From contig NZ_ANBA01000033.1 in the NCBI RefSeq assembly GCF_000341085.1, forward strand, positions 1-64,000: a stretch of 64,000 nt of DNA, given 5' to 3'. The DNA is from Nocardiopsis ganjiahuensis DSM 45031. Its GTDB lineage: Bacteria; Actinomycetota; Actinomycetes; Streptosporangiales; Streptosporangiaceae. Shown in pieces: positions 43,096 through 51,551 of this stretch; position 1 is the first letter of the stretch; each line of letters opens with the position of its first letter. A program made the translations under genes and the position numbers. Under the pieces are notes generated by a model that was not told where the DNA came from, ran no database searches, and worked only from the letters and a program-made list of their open reading frames with translations.

Positions 43096-44262
43096 TCAGC
43101 CGCGCCGGTCCAGGTAGCGGTCGACGACGAGGGGGCCCAGGACCCCGGCGTCGGCGTGCACCACGCGCACGCCCCGGCGGCGTTCGAGGAGCCCCTGGAA
43201 CTCCCGTAGCCGGGGGTCGTCGGCGAGCAGGAAGAACGTGACCTCTGCGCCCTCGCCCAGCGCGGAGTCGAGCTCGGCCTCGGTGGCCTCCACCGTCTGC
43301 GGGGCGGGGGGCCAGGCGAACCGGGCGTCGCCGTCCTCGCCCAGGTGCGCGGTGGGTTCGCCGTCGGTGACGGCCAGGACCACCGGCCGCAGCCCTCGGT
43401 GGCGGCGCAGGTGCCGTCTGGCCAGGTGCAGCGCGTGCTGGAGGTTGGTGCCGGGGGTGCGGCTCCAGTCGTGCCCGACCAGGTCGGCGGGGGTCATCTC
43501 GCGGGCGCGGTCCCCGAAGCCGATCAGGAGCACCCGGTCCTCGGGGTACCGCGTGCGCACGAGGGTGTGCAGGGCCAGGGCCGTGCGGGTGGCGGCCTCG
43601 TGCAGACCGCGGGAGACCATCGAGTGGGACAGGTCCACGAGCAGGCACACGGCGGCGGCTCCGCCGGGTTCGGTCTCGGTGTAGCGGACGTCCTCCGCCC
43701 GCAGCGCCTCACTCCCCGCCGGGGTGCCGGCCCCGGAACCCCTGCCCGCGTCGCGCGCGGCCCTGCGCAGCAGCGCCTCGCGCAGGGTCGCGACGGCGTC
43801 CAGGGGCCGGTCGAGGCCGTCGTGGGGCACGGCGGCCCCGGTGGGTTCGCCGCCCGTACCGCGGCCGCCCCGGTGGCCTCCGGGGGCGGCTCGGCGCGCC
43901 GCCTCGATCTCCTCCAGCGCCACCTCGCCCAGCCTGCGCAGCTCGCGCGGGGTCAGCTCGTGGTCGGCCGAGTCCAGGCGGTCCAGCGGCCCGTACGCGG
44001 CGGCGCCCAGAGCCCTCTGAAGCGCCCCGGCGTCCACTTCGTCCAGGGCGGACCGGTCGCCGTCCGCGTAGCGGGCCAGGGCGTCCTCGGCGGCGGACAC
44101 GTCCGTGTCGGCCGCGCCGGTGGAGTGTGCCCCGGCGATCAGCTCCAGCAGTTCGACGGCGGCCCGCACCGCGTCCTCGGGAGGAGGACCGAAGGCGGGT
44201 GGAGCGTCGGGGTCGGCCAGCGGGTCGGGACCGCCCGTGTACGCCCGGTACCGGAACCTCAT
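43096..44262 (-). CDS. vWA domain protein, partner of the MoxR-like ATPase
   Basis: The 388-aa protein has an acidic N-terminal helical half (1-170), then a Gly-rich linker. The von Willebrand A domain (about 205-388) has an intact metal-ion-dependent adhesion site: DLSHS (DxSxS), the Thr in RTPGTNLQHAL and the Asp in AVTDGEPT. The pattern matches VWA/CoxE-type partners of MoxR AAA+ ATPases, which together remodel or insert cofactors into target proteins. Its ATG shares one base with the TGA of the upstream ATPase (TGATG), so the two are coupled. The target is unknown. Confidence 0.9.
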   Translation of the reverse strand: MRFRYRAYTGGPDPLADPDAPPAFGPPPEDAVRAAVELLELIAGAHSTGAADTDVSAAEDALARYADGDRSALDEVDAGALQRALGAAAYGPLDRLDSADHELTPRELRRLGEVALEEIEAARRAAPGGHRGGRGTGGEPTGAAVPHDGLDRPLDAVATLREALLRRAARDAGRGSGAGTPAGSEALRAEDVRYTETEPGGAAAVCLLVDLSHSMVSRGLHEAATRTALALHTLVRTRYPEDRVLLIGFGDRAREMTPADLVGHDWSRTPGTNLQHALHLARRHLRRHRGLRPVVLAVTDGEPTAHLGEDGDARFAWPPAPQTVEATEAELDSALGEGAEVTFFLLADDPRLREFQGLLERRRGVRVVHADAGVLGPLVVDRYLDRRG

Positions 44263-45683
44263 CAGAAGCGGTAGACACCCCCGTCGGGAGCGGTGTCCTT
44301 GGACAGCCGCCGTTCCAGGTACAGCCCCTCCAGGGCGAACTCCACCACGGCCGCGGCCAGGCCCGGGGTGGGCGGGCCGTCCTCGGCCTCGGGGGCCGCC
44401 CGCCCGATGAGGCCGGCCAGCCCGGGCACCGTGCCGACCCTGCGCAGCAGTTCGGCCGCGCTCACCAGGTCTCCGGTCTCCACGGTGCCGCCGCCCGCGA
44501 AGCGGTCGCTGAGCGGTTCCAGGTCGGCCCCGCCCAGCCGGGCCCGGAAGGTCTCGGCGACCGCCCGGCGCAGCAGGGTCTCCAGGATCGACGCCTCGCG
44601 CCCCTCCGCGCCGGTCTCGAACTCGACCTTGCCCAGGAGGGGTTCGGCCACCCCGGACAGGTCGCAGACCCGGGCGACCGGGACCTCCTCGCCCACCAGC
44701 GCGGCCCGGCGCAGCGCCGAGGCGGCCACGGTCTCGGCGGCGGCCACGGAGAAGCGCACGGACACCCCGGAGCGCTGGTCCACCCGGTTGGAGGCGCGCA
44801 CCAGCCGGGTGAAACGGGCGACCGCTTCCACCAGGTGCGAGGGGACGGTCGTACCCGCGGGCAGATCCGCCTCCTGGCGGACCAGGGAGAGCTCGTGATC
44901 GAGGTCGGGCGGGTAGTGGGTGCGCACCTGGGCGCCGAACCGGTCCTTGAGCGGGGTGACGATGCGTCCCCGGCTCGTGTAGTCCTCCGGGTTGGCGCTG
45001 GCCACCAGCAGCAGGTCCAGGGGCAGGCGCAGGGTGTACCCGCGCACCTGGAGGTCGCGTTCCTCCAGCACGTTGAACAGGGCCACCTGGGCGCGCGCGG
45101 GCAGGTCGGGGAGTTCGTTCACGCAGAACACGCCCCGGTTGGCGCGCGGCAGCAGACCGAAGTGGACCGTCTCGGGGTCGCCGAGGGAGCGGCCCTCCGC
45201 GAGGCGGGCCGGATCCACGTCGCCGATCAGCTCCGAGGTGCCGGTGTCGGGGGTGGCCAGCTTCTCGCCGTAGCGCTCGTCGCGGTGGCGCCAGACCACC
45301 GGCAGGTCGTCGCCCTCGTCCGCGGACCGGCGTACACAGGCGGGGCAGACCGGGGCGAAGGGGTGGTCGTTGACGGGACAGCCGGCGACCGCGGGCGACC
45401 ACTCGTCGAGCAGCCCGGCGACCGTGCGGATCAGCCGGGTCTTGCCCTGGCCCCGCTCACCCAGCAGGACGACGTCGTGCCCGGCCAGCAGGGCGCGCTC
45501 GAGCTGTGGCAGCACGGTGTCGTCGAACCCGTGCACCCCGGGGAACCGCGGCTGCCCCGAGGCCATCCGGACCAGGAGGTTGTCCCGCACCTCGGCGGCC
45601 GTGGAGCGGTGGACGTGGCCGGACGCGCGCAGCGCGGCGCGCGTGCGGGGAAGCCCGCTGGGAGGACGTGCGGCATGGGTCAC
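44262..45683 (-). CDS. MoxR-like AAA+ ATPase (magnesium-chelatase ChlI type)
   Basis: The 473-aa protein has Walker A GERGQGKTRL (75-84), Walker B VFCVNELPDL, a sensor in ASANPEDY and an Arg finger region in GRIVTPLKDRFGA. Between Walker A and B is an insertion with C102-x4-H107-x5-C113-x2-C116, which looks like a small zinc site. It works with the downstream vWA protein, with which it overlaps by one base. The GTG at 45683 has no ribosome site. A TACACT -10-like hexamer ends 7 nt before it, so the mRNA may be leaderless. Confidence 0.88.
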   Translation of the reverse strand: MTHAARPPSGLPRTRAALRASGHVHRSTAAEVRDNLLVRMASGQPRFPGVHGFDDTVLPQLERALLAGHDVVLLGERGQGKTRLIRTVAGLLDEWSPAVAGCPVNDHPFAPVCPACVRRSADEGDDLPVVWRHRDERYGEKLATPDTGTSELIGDVDPARLAEGRSLGDPETVHFGLLPRANRGVFCVNELPDLPARAQVALFNVLEERDLQVRGYTLRLPLDLLLVASANPEDYTSRGRIVTPLKDRFGAQVRTHYPPDLDHELSLVRQEADLPAGTTVPSHLVEAVARFTRLVRASNRVDQRSGVSVRFSVAAAETVAASALRRAALVGEEVPVARVCDLSGVAEPLLGKVEFETGAEGREASILETLLRRAVAETFRARLGGADLEPLSDRFAGGGTVETGDLVSAAELLRRVGTVPGLAGLIGRAAPEAEDGPPTPGLAAAVVEFALEGLYLERRLSKDTAPDGGVYRF

Positions 45684-45690
45684 AGGAGGG

Positions 45691-45696
45691 AGTGTA
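45691..45696 (-). promoter_or_regulatory. Candidate -10 element for a leaderless MoxR-like mRNA
   Basis: On the minus strand TACACT lies 7 nt before the GTG start, and the intervening bases are C-rich with no ribosome site. This is the arrangement of leaderless actinobacterial transcripts. A clear -35 is not seen. Confidence 0.4.
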
Positions 45697-45819
45697 GGTG
45701 TCGGGGCGTTTGAGGGGCCAGCTGGAGGAAAGCTCCTGTTTGGAGTTCGGATGGAAGAATGGGACGGCAAGGTTCCCAGGCCCGGCCCCTGTGGCCGGTG
45801 AAGGCGGGGGTGGCAGCTG

Positions 45820-46974
45820 GTGGCTAGGTTCGGCGATGCTCTGACGACGGGGGCCGACCTCGTGAACGCGGCCGAACGCGCCGTCCTGCAGGCCCTGGAA
45901 CAGATGGACGGCCCGGCCGATCTCGTCTGCTTCTTCGTCAGCGGGGCGGATCCCGACGAGGTCACACTCGCCGGGAAACGGGTCATGGAGCTGACCGGAG
46001 ACGCGCTCACCCTGGGGTGCAGCGCCACCGGTGTGGTCGGCGGAGGCCGCGGCGTGGAGGGCCAGGGCGCGGTCAGCGTGTGGAGCGCCCGCCTGCCCGG
46101 GGTGGAACTGACCCCCTTCCGGCTGGACACCGTGATCGAGGGCGACCAGCTGGCCGTGGTGGGCATGCGCGAGCCGACCCCGCGCGACCGCGCCGGGATC
46201 CTGCTCACCAACCCCTACGAGTTCCCCACCCAGGCGTTCGTCCGCGAGACCACCGCGGCCCTCGACGGGCTGCCGCTGGTCGGGGGCATGGCCGACGGGA
46301 TGCGCGGCGAGGACTCGGTGCGGCTGTTCTGCGAGGGCGAGGTGGCCGAGAACGGGGCCATCGGGGTGCTGATCGGCGGAGACGGGGTACTGGGCACGGT
46401 GGTCAGCCAGGGCTGCCGTCCGGTCGGGCCGACCATGACCGTCACCAAGGCCGAGGGCAACCTCGTGCTGGAGCTGGCCGGGACCAACGCCTACGACCGG
46501 CTGGAGACCCTGGTGGAGGAGCTCTCGGACGAGGACCGGGAGCTGGCCGCGCGCGGACTGCACATCGGTATCGCGATGGACGAGTACGCGGACCACCACG
46601 ACCAGGGTGACTTCCTCATCCGCACGCTCAGCGGCGCCGACCCGGAACTGGGGGCGCTCACCATCGGCGACATGGTGGAGGTCGGCCAGACGGTCCGCTT
46701 CCAGGTCCGTGACGCGGGTACCGCGGACGAGGACCTGGCCCGCAGGCTGGCGGAGTTCGGCTCCGAGCACGCCGTGGGCGCGGGGCTGCTGTTCTCCTGC
46801 AACGGCCGGGGCGAGACGCTGTTCTCCCAGGCCGACCACGACGTGCTCGCGGTCCGGCGGATCCTCGGCGTCGGCCCGGTGGCGGGTTTCTTCGCGGCGG
46901 GGGAGATCGGCCCGGTCGCAGGGGTGAACCACGTGCACGGCTTCACCGCCTGCCTGCTGGCCTTCGCCCCCTGA
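45820..46974 (+). CDS. FIST domain protein (putative small-ligand sensor)
   Basis: The 384-aa soluble protein carries FIST_N (about 25-210: LVCFFVSGADPDEVTLAGKRVMELTGDALTLGCSATGVVGGGRGVEGQGAVSVW) and FIST_C (about 225-375, ending GFFAAGEIGPVAGVNHVHGFTACLLAF). FIST domains are thought to bind small ligands such as amino acids in signalling proteins. Here there is no fused kinase or cyclase. The GTG at 45820 follows a GGGGGTGG stretch. It is divergent from the MoxR/vWA pair, which hints at a sensor-ATPase link, but that is inference. Confidence 0.9.
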   Translation: MARFGDALTTGADLVNAAERAVLQALEQMDGPADLVCFFVSGADPDEVTLAGKRVMELTGDALTLGCSATGVVGGGRGVEGQGAVSVWSARLPGVELTPFRLDTVIEGDQLAVVGMREPTPRDRAGILLTNPYEFPTQAFVRETTAALDGLPLVGGMADGMRGEDSVRLFCEGEVAENGAIGVLIGGDGVLGTVVSQGCRPVGPTMTVTKAEGNLVLELAGTNAYDRLETLVEELSDEDRELAARGLHIGIAMDEYADHHDQGDFLIRTLSGADPELGALTIGDMVEVGQTVRFQVRDAGTADEDLARRLAEFGSEHAVGAGLLFSCNGRGETLFSQADHDVLAVRRILGVGPVAGFFAAGEIGPVAGVNHVHGFTACLLAFAP

Positions 46975-46991
46975 CGGCGCCGTCCGCGCAG

Positions 46992-47015
46992 CCCGGGCGG
47001 CCCGCGCCGCCCGGG
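46992..47015. terminator. Hairpin terminator after the FIST gene
   Basis: CCCGGGCGGC and GCCGCCCGGG around a CCGC loop, 18 bp after the stop. The 217 bp that follow carry the next gene's promoter. Confidence 0.75.
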
Positions 47016-47155
47016 TTCGGGCACTGGTCCTTGTCGGTGCTTTCCGGACAGGTCAAGCTTGTCCGAAGTGCCCGGTAAGTGCTGCCCGAAACCGGTCGCG
47101 ACCGCCCTCAAGTCGGACTTTTACCATCGGATCACCAACACCCGGCGCAAGCTCC

Positions 47156-47186
47156 TTGAGTGTGGACACACCAGGGTGATTACTAA
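47156..47186 (+). promoter_or_regulatory. Candidate promoter of the secreted protein gene
   Basis: TTGAGT (47156-47161) and TACTAA (47181-47186) with a 19-bp spacer, in an unusually AT-rich patch before the start at 47233. The spacing is slightly long. Confidence 0.35.
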
Positions 47187-47232
47187 GAGTGACTGAAATT
47201 ATCGCTTTGTGTGTTTGGTGAGAGAAGGAACG

Positions 47233-48588
47233 ATGGCCGACAACCGGCGCACGACCACGTCCCTCGCGGCCCTCGGGGCGTTCGCCCTGCTGGCCCCGCT
47301 GGTGACACCCACCGCCGCTCTGGCCGAGTCCGCCTGGCTGGAACAGGACCTGTCCTCCGCCGACCGGATCGGCCTGGCCCTGGAGTCCGGGGCGCTGCGG
47401 CTGGACGGCGACGAGGCGGCCGAACTCGGGGCCTCCCCGCGCCTGGACACGGCCGAACGGCGTGCGGGCCTGGCGACCTTCCCGGAACAGGAGCTGGAGA
47501 CCTCCACCGACACCCTCGACGTGGACGTGCGCACCACCGGGAACGCGGAGGACGTCCTCACGGAGGCCCGCGGCGTACGCGCCGACGGGATGTGGACCGA
47601 GTGGCACCCGACCGCGCCCGGCGGCGGCCGGGTGACCCTGTCGGAGGCGGTCACCGAGGTCCAGCTGCGGGTCGAGGTCGACGCGGCACCCGAGGCCGCG
47701 CAGGACGAGCGCGCCGAGCAGACGTCCGTCACCGACGTCCGGGTCCGGCCGGTCGAGGGTTCCGGCAGCGCCGCGGAACCGGAAACCGACGGTGCCGGGG
47801 AGGGAGGCGGGGACCCGGCCGGGGGTTCGGTGGGGGACGACGTCCCGCAGCCCTTCTCCGCGCGGCTCTTCGCCACCCGCATCGGCCTGGTCGGCGGCAC
47901 CACCGCCAACGGCCACACGGTCCGGCCCGACGACCACTTCGTCGCCCTCCCCTCCCGGCGGGGGCTCGCCAACCGGGGCGGCGGCGAGTACACCGTCCGG
48001 GTGTGCAGCACCGGGGCCCTGGGGCCCGACGCCGAAGGCGACGCCGAGAACCACGTCCCGCGCTGCGCGTACCTGCCCGTGTGGGACGTGGGCCCCTGGA
48101 ACATCACCGACGACCACTGGAACGAGGACCGCGAGTCCTGGCGCGACCTGGACCGGGGCCGCCCCCAGGCCCAGGCCGCCTACGCGGAGAGCCACAACAG
48201 CGGCCTGGACGGGTTCGGGCGCCGGGTGCAGAACCCCGCGGGCATCGACCTCGCGGACGGGGCCTTCAACCAGGGGCTGCAGCTGCCCACCAACGGGTGG
48301 GTGCAGGTCGACTACCTGTGGACCGCCGAGTACCGCGCCCGCGCCGAGATCGCCACGGCCAGCCAGAGCGACCCGGTGATCGTGCGCGAGGGGCCGGGGA
48401 CGGAGCACGACACCGTGGGACTGGCCGCCCACAAGGCCAACGTGGACGTGGCCTGCCGGACCACCGGCGACGCGGCCTCGGGGCCGTCCGGGGCCACCGA
48501 CGTCTGGTACCGCATCGGCGACGGGCACTACGTTCCGGCGGCCTTCGCCATCGGGGGTTCGGAGGCGCCGGAGTGCGCGGAGGAGTGA
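47233..48588 (+). CDS. Secreted protein of unknown function with SH3-like C-terminus
   Basis: The 451-aa protein has a signal peptide (1-31, ending TAALAES). The middle (about 60-190) is acidic. A domain at about 215-360 has a distinctive pattern: LVGGTTANGHTVRPDDHFVALPSRRGL, RCAYLPVWDVGPWNITDDHWN and RGRPQAQAAYAESHNSG. This could be a beta-barrel (RlpA/expansin-like), but I cannot confirm it. A C-terminal SH3b-like module (about 380-445) has VIVREGPGTEHDTVG and the pair VACRTTG...VWYRIGDGHYVPAAF. Such modules bind peptidoglycan. The ATG at 47233 has AAGGAA 4 nt upstream. Homologues with this WNITDD motif are, as I recall, frequent in Streptomyces. Confidence 0.8.
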   Translation: MADNRRTTTSLAALGAFALLAPLVTPTAALAESAWLEQDLSSADRIGLALESGALRLDGDEAAELGASPRLDTAERRAGLATFPEQELETSTDTLDVDVRTTGNAEDVLTEARGVRADGMWTEWHPTAPGGGRVTLSEAVTEVQLRVEVDAAPEAAQDERAEQTSVTDVRVRPVEGSGSAAEPETDGAGEGGGDPAGGSVGDDVPQPFSARLFATRIGLVGGTTANGHTVRPDDHFVALPSRRGLANRGGGEYTVRVCSTGALGPDAEGDAENHVPRCAYLPVWDVGPWNITDDHWNEDRESWRDLDRGRPQAQAAYAESHNSGLDGFGRRVQNPAGIDLADGAFNQGLQLPTNGWVQVDYLWTAEYRARAEIATASQSDPVIVREGPGTEHDTVGLAAHKANVDVACRTTGDAASGPSGATDVWYRIGDGHYVPAAFAIGGSEAPECAEE

Positions 48589-48603
48589 CCGCCCGCCCGG
48601 GAA

Positions 48604-48633
48604 CCCGGCCCGGGGGCCGGACCCCGGGCCGGG
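48604..48633. terminator. Hairpin terminator between convergent genes
   Basis: Perfect 12-bp stem CCCGGCCCGGGG / CCCCGGGCCGGG with a GCCGGA loop, between the secreted-protein gene and the RDD gene. Confidence 0.8.
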
Positions 48634-48642
48634 GCGCCGGTC

Positions 48643-49254
48643 CTAGGTCCGGGTGCGGATCACCCGGGTACGCGCCACCCGGTCGTGCAGGGCCCGTCCG
48701 CGGTCGTCACCGAGCACGACCATGGACTCGATGGCCGAGAACAGGTGGCCCAGGCAGGGCACGGACTGCGGCAGGCAGAAGAACGCGGAGCGCCCGATCA
48801 CCTGGCCCTGGGTGAGCTTGCCGCCGTCCGCGGCGTTGACCACCTTGATGCCCACCAGCATCTTGCCGATGGTGCGGCCCCAGGCGATCAGGTAGAGCCA
48901 GTCGTAGAAGAACAGCAGCACGCCCCAGCCGAAGAAGAACAGGTAGGCCCAGAGTTCGCTCTCGGCGTCGGTGAACTCCTCGCTGCCGGTCAGGATGACG
49001 ACCACGACGATCATGACGAAGAAGAACGCCCCGGCCGCGAGGAACGCCAGCACGTAGTCGATGAGGCGGGCGGCCAGACGGACACCGAAACCGGCCAGGG
49101 GCTGCTCGGGCCCCTGGACGCCCTGGCCTCCTTGCCCGCCCAGGACAGGGGGCACGGGACCGCCCGGGGGCGGTCCGCCGTAGGGCCATCCACCGGCCTG
49201 CGGCGGCCGGCCGCCCTGGTGGGGGTGCTGGGGGTTCCAGTAGGGCGAGGACAT
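48643..49254 (-). CDS. RDD family membrane protein
   Basis: The 203-aa protein has a Gly/Pro/Gln-rich N-tail (1-52), then an RDD domain: GFGVRLAARLIDYVLAFLAAGAFFF, WGVLLFFYDWLYLIAWGRTIGKMLVGIKVV and GQVIGRSAFFCLP, with three membrane helices and the conserved Arg and Asp residues. The RDD family is proposed to include ion exchangers or small-molecule transporters. It is followed by the greA gene in the same direction behind a terminator-like hairpin. Confidence 0.92.
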   Translation of the reverse strand: MSSPYWNPQHPHQGGRPPQAGGWPYGGPPPGGPVPPVLGGQGGQGVQGPEQPLAGFGVRLAARLIDYVLAFLAAGAFFFVMIVVVVILTGSEEFTDAESELWAYLFFFGWGVLLFFYDWLYLIAWGRTIGKMLVGIKVVNAADGGKLTQGQVIGRSAFFCLPQSVPCLGHLFSAIESMVVLGDDRGRALHDRVARTRVIRTRT

Positions 49255-49359
49255 ACGGCCGCCAGTTCGTAGGATCGAGGGAGTCGCCGAGAGCGGGAGC
49301 GGGGATGTGAGAGCAGATTACCCAGCGCTCCGACTCTTCGGGACCGGCCGCACCCGAAC

Positions 49360-49391
49360 ACGACAGGGGCGGCCGGAGCCGCCCCTGTCGT
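49360..49391. terminator. Hairpin terminator downstream of greA
   Basis: Perfect 14-bp stem ACGACAGGGGCGGC / GCCGCCCCTGTCGT with a CGGA loop, 41 bp past the greA stop on the minus strand. Confidence 0.85.
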
Positions 49392-49432
49392 ACTTCGCAC
49401 CCGGTTCGCCCAGCGGCCGAACAGCCGGTGGA

Positions 49433-49933
49433 TCAGAAACCGCTGTACGGCACCGCCTCGATGATCTCGACGCCGAGGCTCTTGCCGTTGGGCAGGTTGT
49501 AGCTGACGTTCTCGCCCACGCGCTTGCCGTTGATGGCGGCGCCCAGCGGGGACTTGGGGGAGTACACGTCGATGGGGGAGCCGCTCTCCTCGCGTGAGGC
49601 GAGCAGGAAGGTGACCTCCTCGTCGTCGCCGTCGAACTTGACGGTGACGGTCATGCCGGGACCGACCACGCCCTCGGTGCGGGGCGCTTCGCCGACCCGT
49701 GCCGTGCGCAGGATCTCGGTGAGCTGGAGGATGCGGGCCTCCATCTTGCCCTGTTCCTCCTTGGCGGCGTGGTAGCCGCCGTTCTCCTTCAGGTCACCCT
49801 CTTCCCGGGCGGCCTCGATCTTCTCCGCGATCTCGATGCGCCCGGTCCCCGACAGGTGGTCCAGCTCTCCCTTGAGCCGGTCGTACGCCTCCTGGGTGAG
49901 CCAGGTGACGTTGTCATCGCGGGTCTGGGTCAC
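49433..49933 (-). CDS. greA: Transcription elongation factor GreA
   Basis: The 166-aa protein has an N-terminal antiparallel coiled coil (13-85) whose tip carries the acidic EEGDLKENGGYHAAKEEQG motif. This stimulates cleavage of backtracked RNA in RNA polymerase. The C-terminal FKBP-like domain follows (IDVYSPKSPLGAAINGKRVGE). The GTG at 49933 has AAGGAG 6 nt upstream, which decides against the longer form from 49966. Mycobacterial greA occupies the same place relative to mca. Confidence 0.96.
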   Translation of the reverse strand: MTQTRDDNVTWLTQEAYDRLKGELDHLSGTGRIEIAEKIEAAREEGDLKENGGYHAAKEEQGKMEARILQLTEILRTARVGEAPRTEGVVGPGMTVTVKFDGDDEEVTFLLASREESGSPIDVYSPKSPLGAAINGKRVGENVSYNLPNGKSLGVEIIEAVPYSGF

Positions 49934-50099
49934 GGGAACTCCTTGTGTACTAGTAGCAAAGGCCACCAGGCGGCCAGAGCTGAACTTACGAGAATATCAC
50001 CGTGCGCGATCGCGCAGCGGTGTCTGCGTTCTCGGGGTTCCGCCTCGGTACCTGTGTCGGACAGGGGAGGGACGAAGGGTGGGTCCGTGTATCAGTGGA

Positions 50100-50516
50100 T
50101 CACTCTTGCGAACCTTGTTCCCTGCACGAGGCCACTTCTACCGTGGAAGCCTGACGAACCGTTTCAACGGTCTGGCTGACCATTCGGTTCCCGCCCTCCA
50201 CTTCGACCCGTTCCGTGCCGACTTCGACCATCTGGCTGTCGAGGGCGCGCAGGAGGCACTCGGCCCCGTTCTTGCTGTTCACCTCGAAGGAGACCCGCGC
50301 CTCGCTCTCGGAGGGAGCGGAGACCGTGACCAGCTGGTGGTACACGCCGCCGCTCAGCCCGGTGTAGTTCATGACCGAGTACCCCCAGCCGATGCTGACC
50401 AGGACCGCGAAGACGGTCGCGACGACGAAGAAGACGGGCCCGTTGCCGTGGCGCTTGCGTAGCGCTGGCGCGGTGTCGGCACTGTTCACAGCATCATCTT
50501 CCGGGGTCGCTGACAT
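50100..50516 (-). CDS. DUF4307 membrane protein
   Basis: The 138-aa protein has a short cytoplasmic N-terminus, one membrane helix (about 26-48) and an extracytoplasmic domain (50-138) with two Cys (AECLLRA and VASCREQ) that could form a disulfide. It matches DUF4307, found next to greA and mca in actinobacteria (Rv1081c). The role is unknown. The ATG at 50516 has GGAG 7 nt upstream. It is divergent from mca. Confidence 0.9.
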   Translation of the reverse strand: MSATPEDDAVNSADTAPALRKRHGNGPVFFVVATVFAVLVSIGWGYSVMNYTGLSGGVYHQLVTVSAPSESEARVSFEVNSKNGAECLLRALDSQMVEVGTERVEVEGGNRMVSQTVETVRQASTVEVASCREQGSQE

Positions 50517-50672
50517 TGGGAATCTCCGAGCAAGGGGATGGTGTTGTCTAAGATATCCCCGACCTGACAGCCCCCCTACGCGGCCCGCACGTGAGTCGTC
50601 CACGCCGTGAACCGGGGTGGCGGCGGACAGTCGCGTTCAGTGGCCGTCGACCGAGCCAAGGAGAAGCCTTCG

Positions 50673-51551
50673 TTGTCCGAGCGCCTGCGGCTTATGGCCG
50701 TTCATGCCCATCCCGATGACGAGTCCAGCAAGGGCGCCGCCACCATGGCGCGCTACGTGGAGGAGGGCGCGGAAGTGCTGGTCGTCACCATGACCGGTGG
50801 CGAACGCGGTGACATCCTCAACCCCGCGATGGAACGCCCGGAGATTCGCGAGAACATCGCCGAGGTCCGCCGTGAGGAGATGAACCGCGCCCGCGAGATC
50901 CTCGGTGTCGACCAGGAGTTCGCCGGTTTCGTCGACTCCGGCCTGCCCGAGGGTGACCCGCTGCCCCCGCTCCCGGAGGGCTGCTTCGCGACCCTCCCGG
51001 TGGAGGAGGCCGCCGAGCCCCTCGTGGCGGCGATCCGCCGGTTCCGTCCGCACGTCATCCTCACCTATGACGAGAACGGCGGCTACCCGCACCCCGACCA
51101 CATCATGACCCACAAGGTGTCGATGCACGCCTTCGACGCCGCCGCCGAGCCGGACGCCTACCCGGAGGCGGGGGACCCCTGGCAGCCCCTCAAGCTGTAC
51201 TACTTCGTCTCCTTCACGAAGGAGCGCTTCGAGGCCATCGCGGAGCTCCTCCTGGAGCGCGGTCTGGAGAACCCCTACGCGGAGTGGATGGAGCGCCTGA
51301 AGGACCGGGAGGCGCCGCGCTGGGAGATCACCACCCGTGTGCACTGCAGTGAGTACTTCGACACCGCGCACGCGGCCCTCAAGGCCCACGCCACGCAGGT
51401 CGACCCGAACGGCTTCTGGTTCGCCGTGCCCAACGAGGTCGTGAGCGAGGCCTGGCCGACCGAGGACTACCACCTGGTCCGTTCCCTCGTGGACACCGAG
51501 GTCCCTGAGAAGGACCTCTTCGCGGGTGTCCGCGAGGCAATGAGAGTATGA
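50673..51551 (+). CDS. mca: Mycothiol S-conjugate amidase
   Basis: The 292-aa zinc hydrolase cleaves the amide of mycothiol-S-conjugates, releasing mercapturic acids for export and GlcN-Ins for recycling. The LmbE/PIG-L motif AVHAHPDDESSKGAAT gives zinc ligands H13 and D16, and the third His lies in GGYPHPDHIMTH. The start is TTG at 50673: AAGGAG lies 9 nt upstream, and the protein then begins LSERLRLMAVHAHP, like known Mca proteins. The downstream small membrane gene overlaps by 4 nt. This shows that the organism uses mycothiol. Confidence 0.93.
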   Translation: MSERLRLMAVHAHPDDESSKGAATMARYVEEGAEVLVVTMTGGERGDILNPAMERPEIRENIAEVRREEMNRAREILGVDQEFAGFVDSGLPEGDPLPPLPEGCFATLPVEEAAEPLVAAIRRFRPHVILTYDENGGYPHPDHIMTHKVSMHAFDAAAEPDAYPEAGDPWQPLKLYYFVSFTKERFEAIAELLLERGLENPYAEWMERLKDREAPRWEITTRVHCSEYFDTAHAALKAHATQVDPNGFWFAVPNEVVSEAWPTEDYHLVRSLVDTEVPEKDLFAGVREAMRV

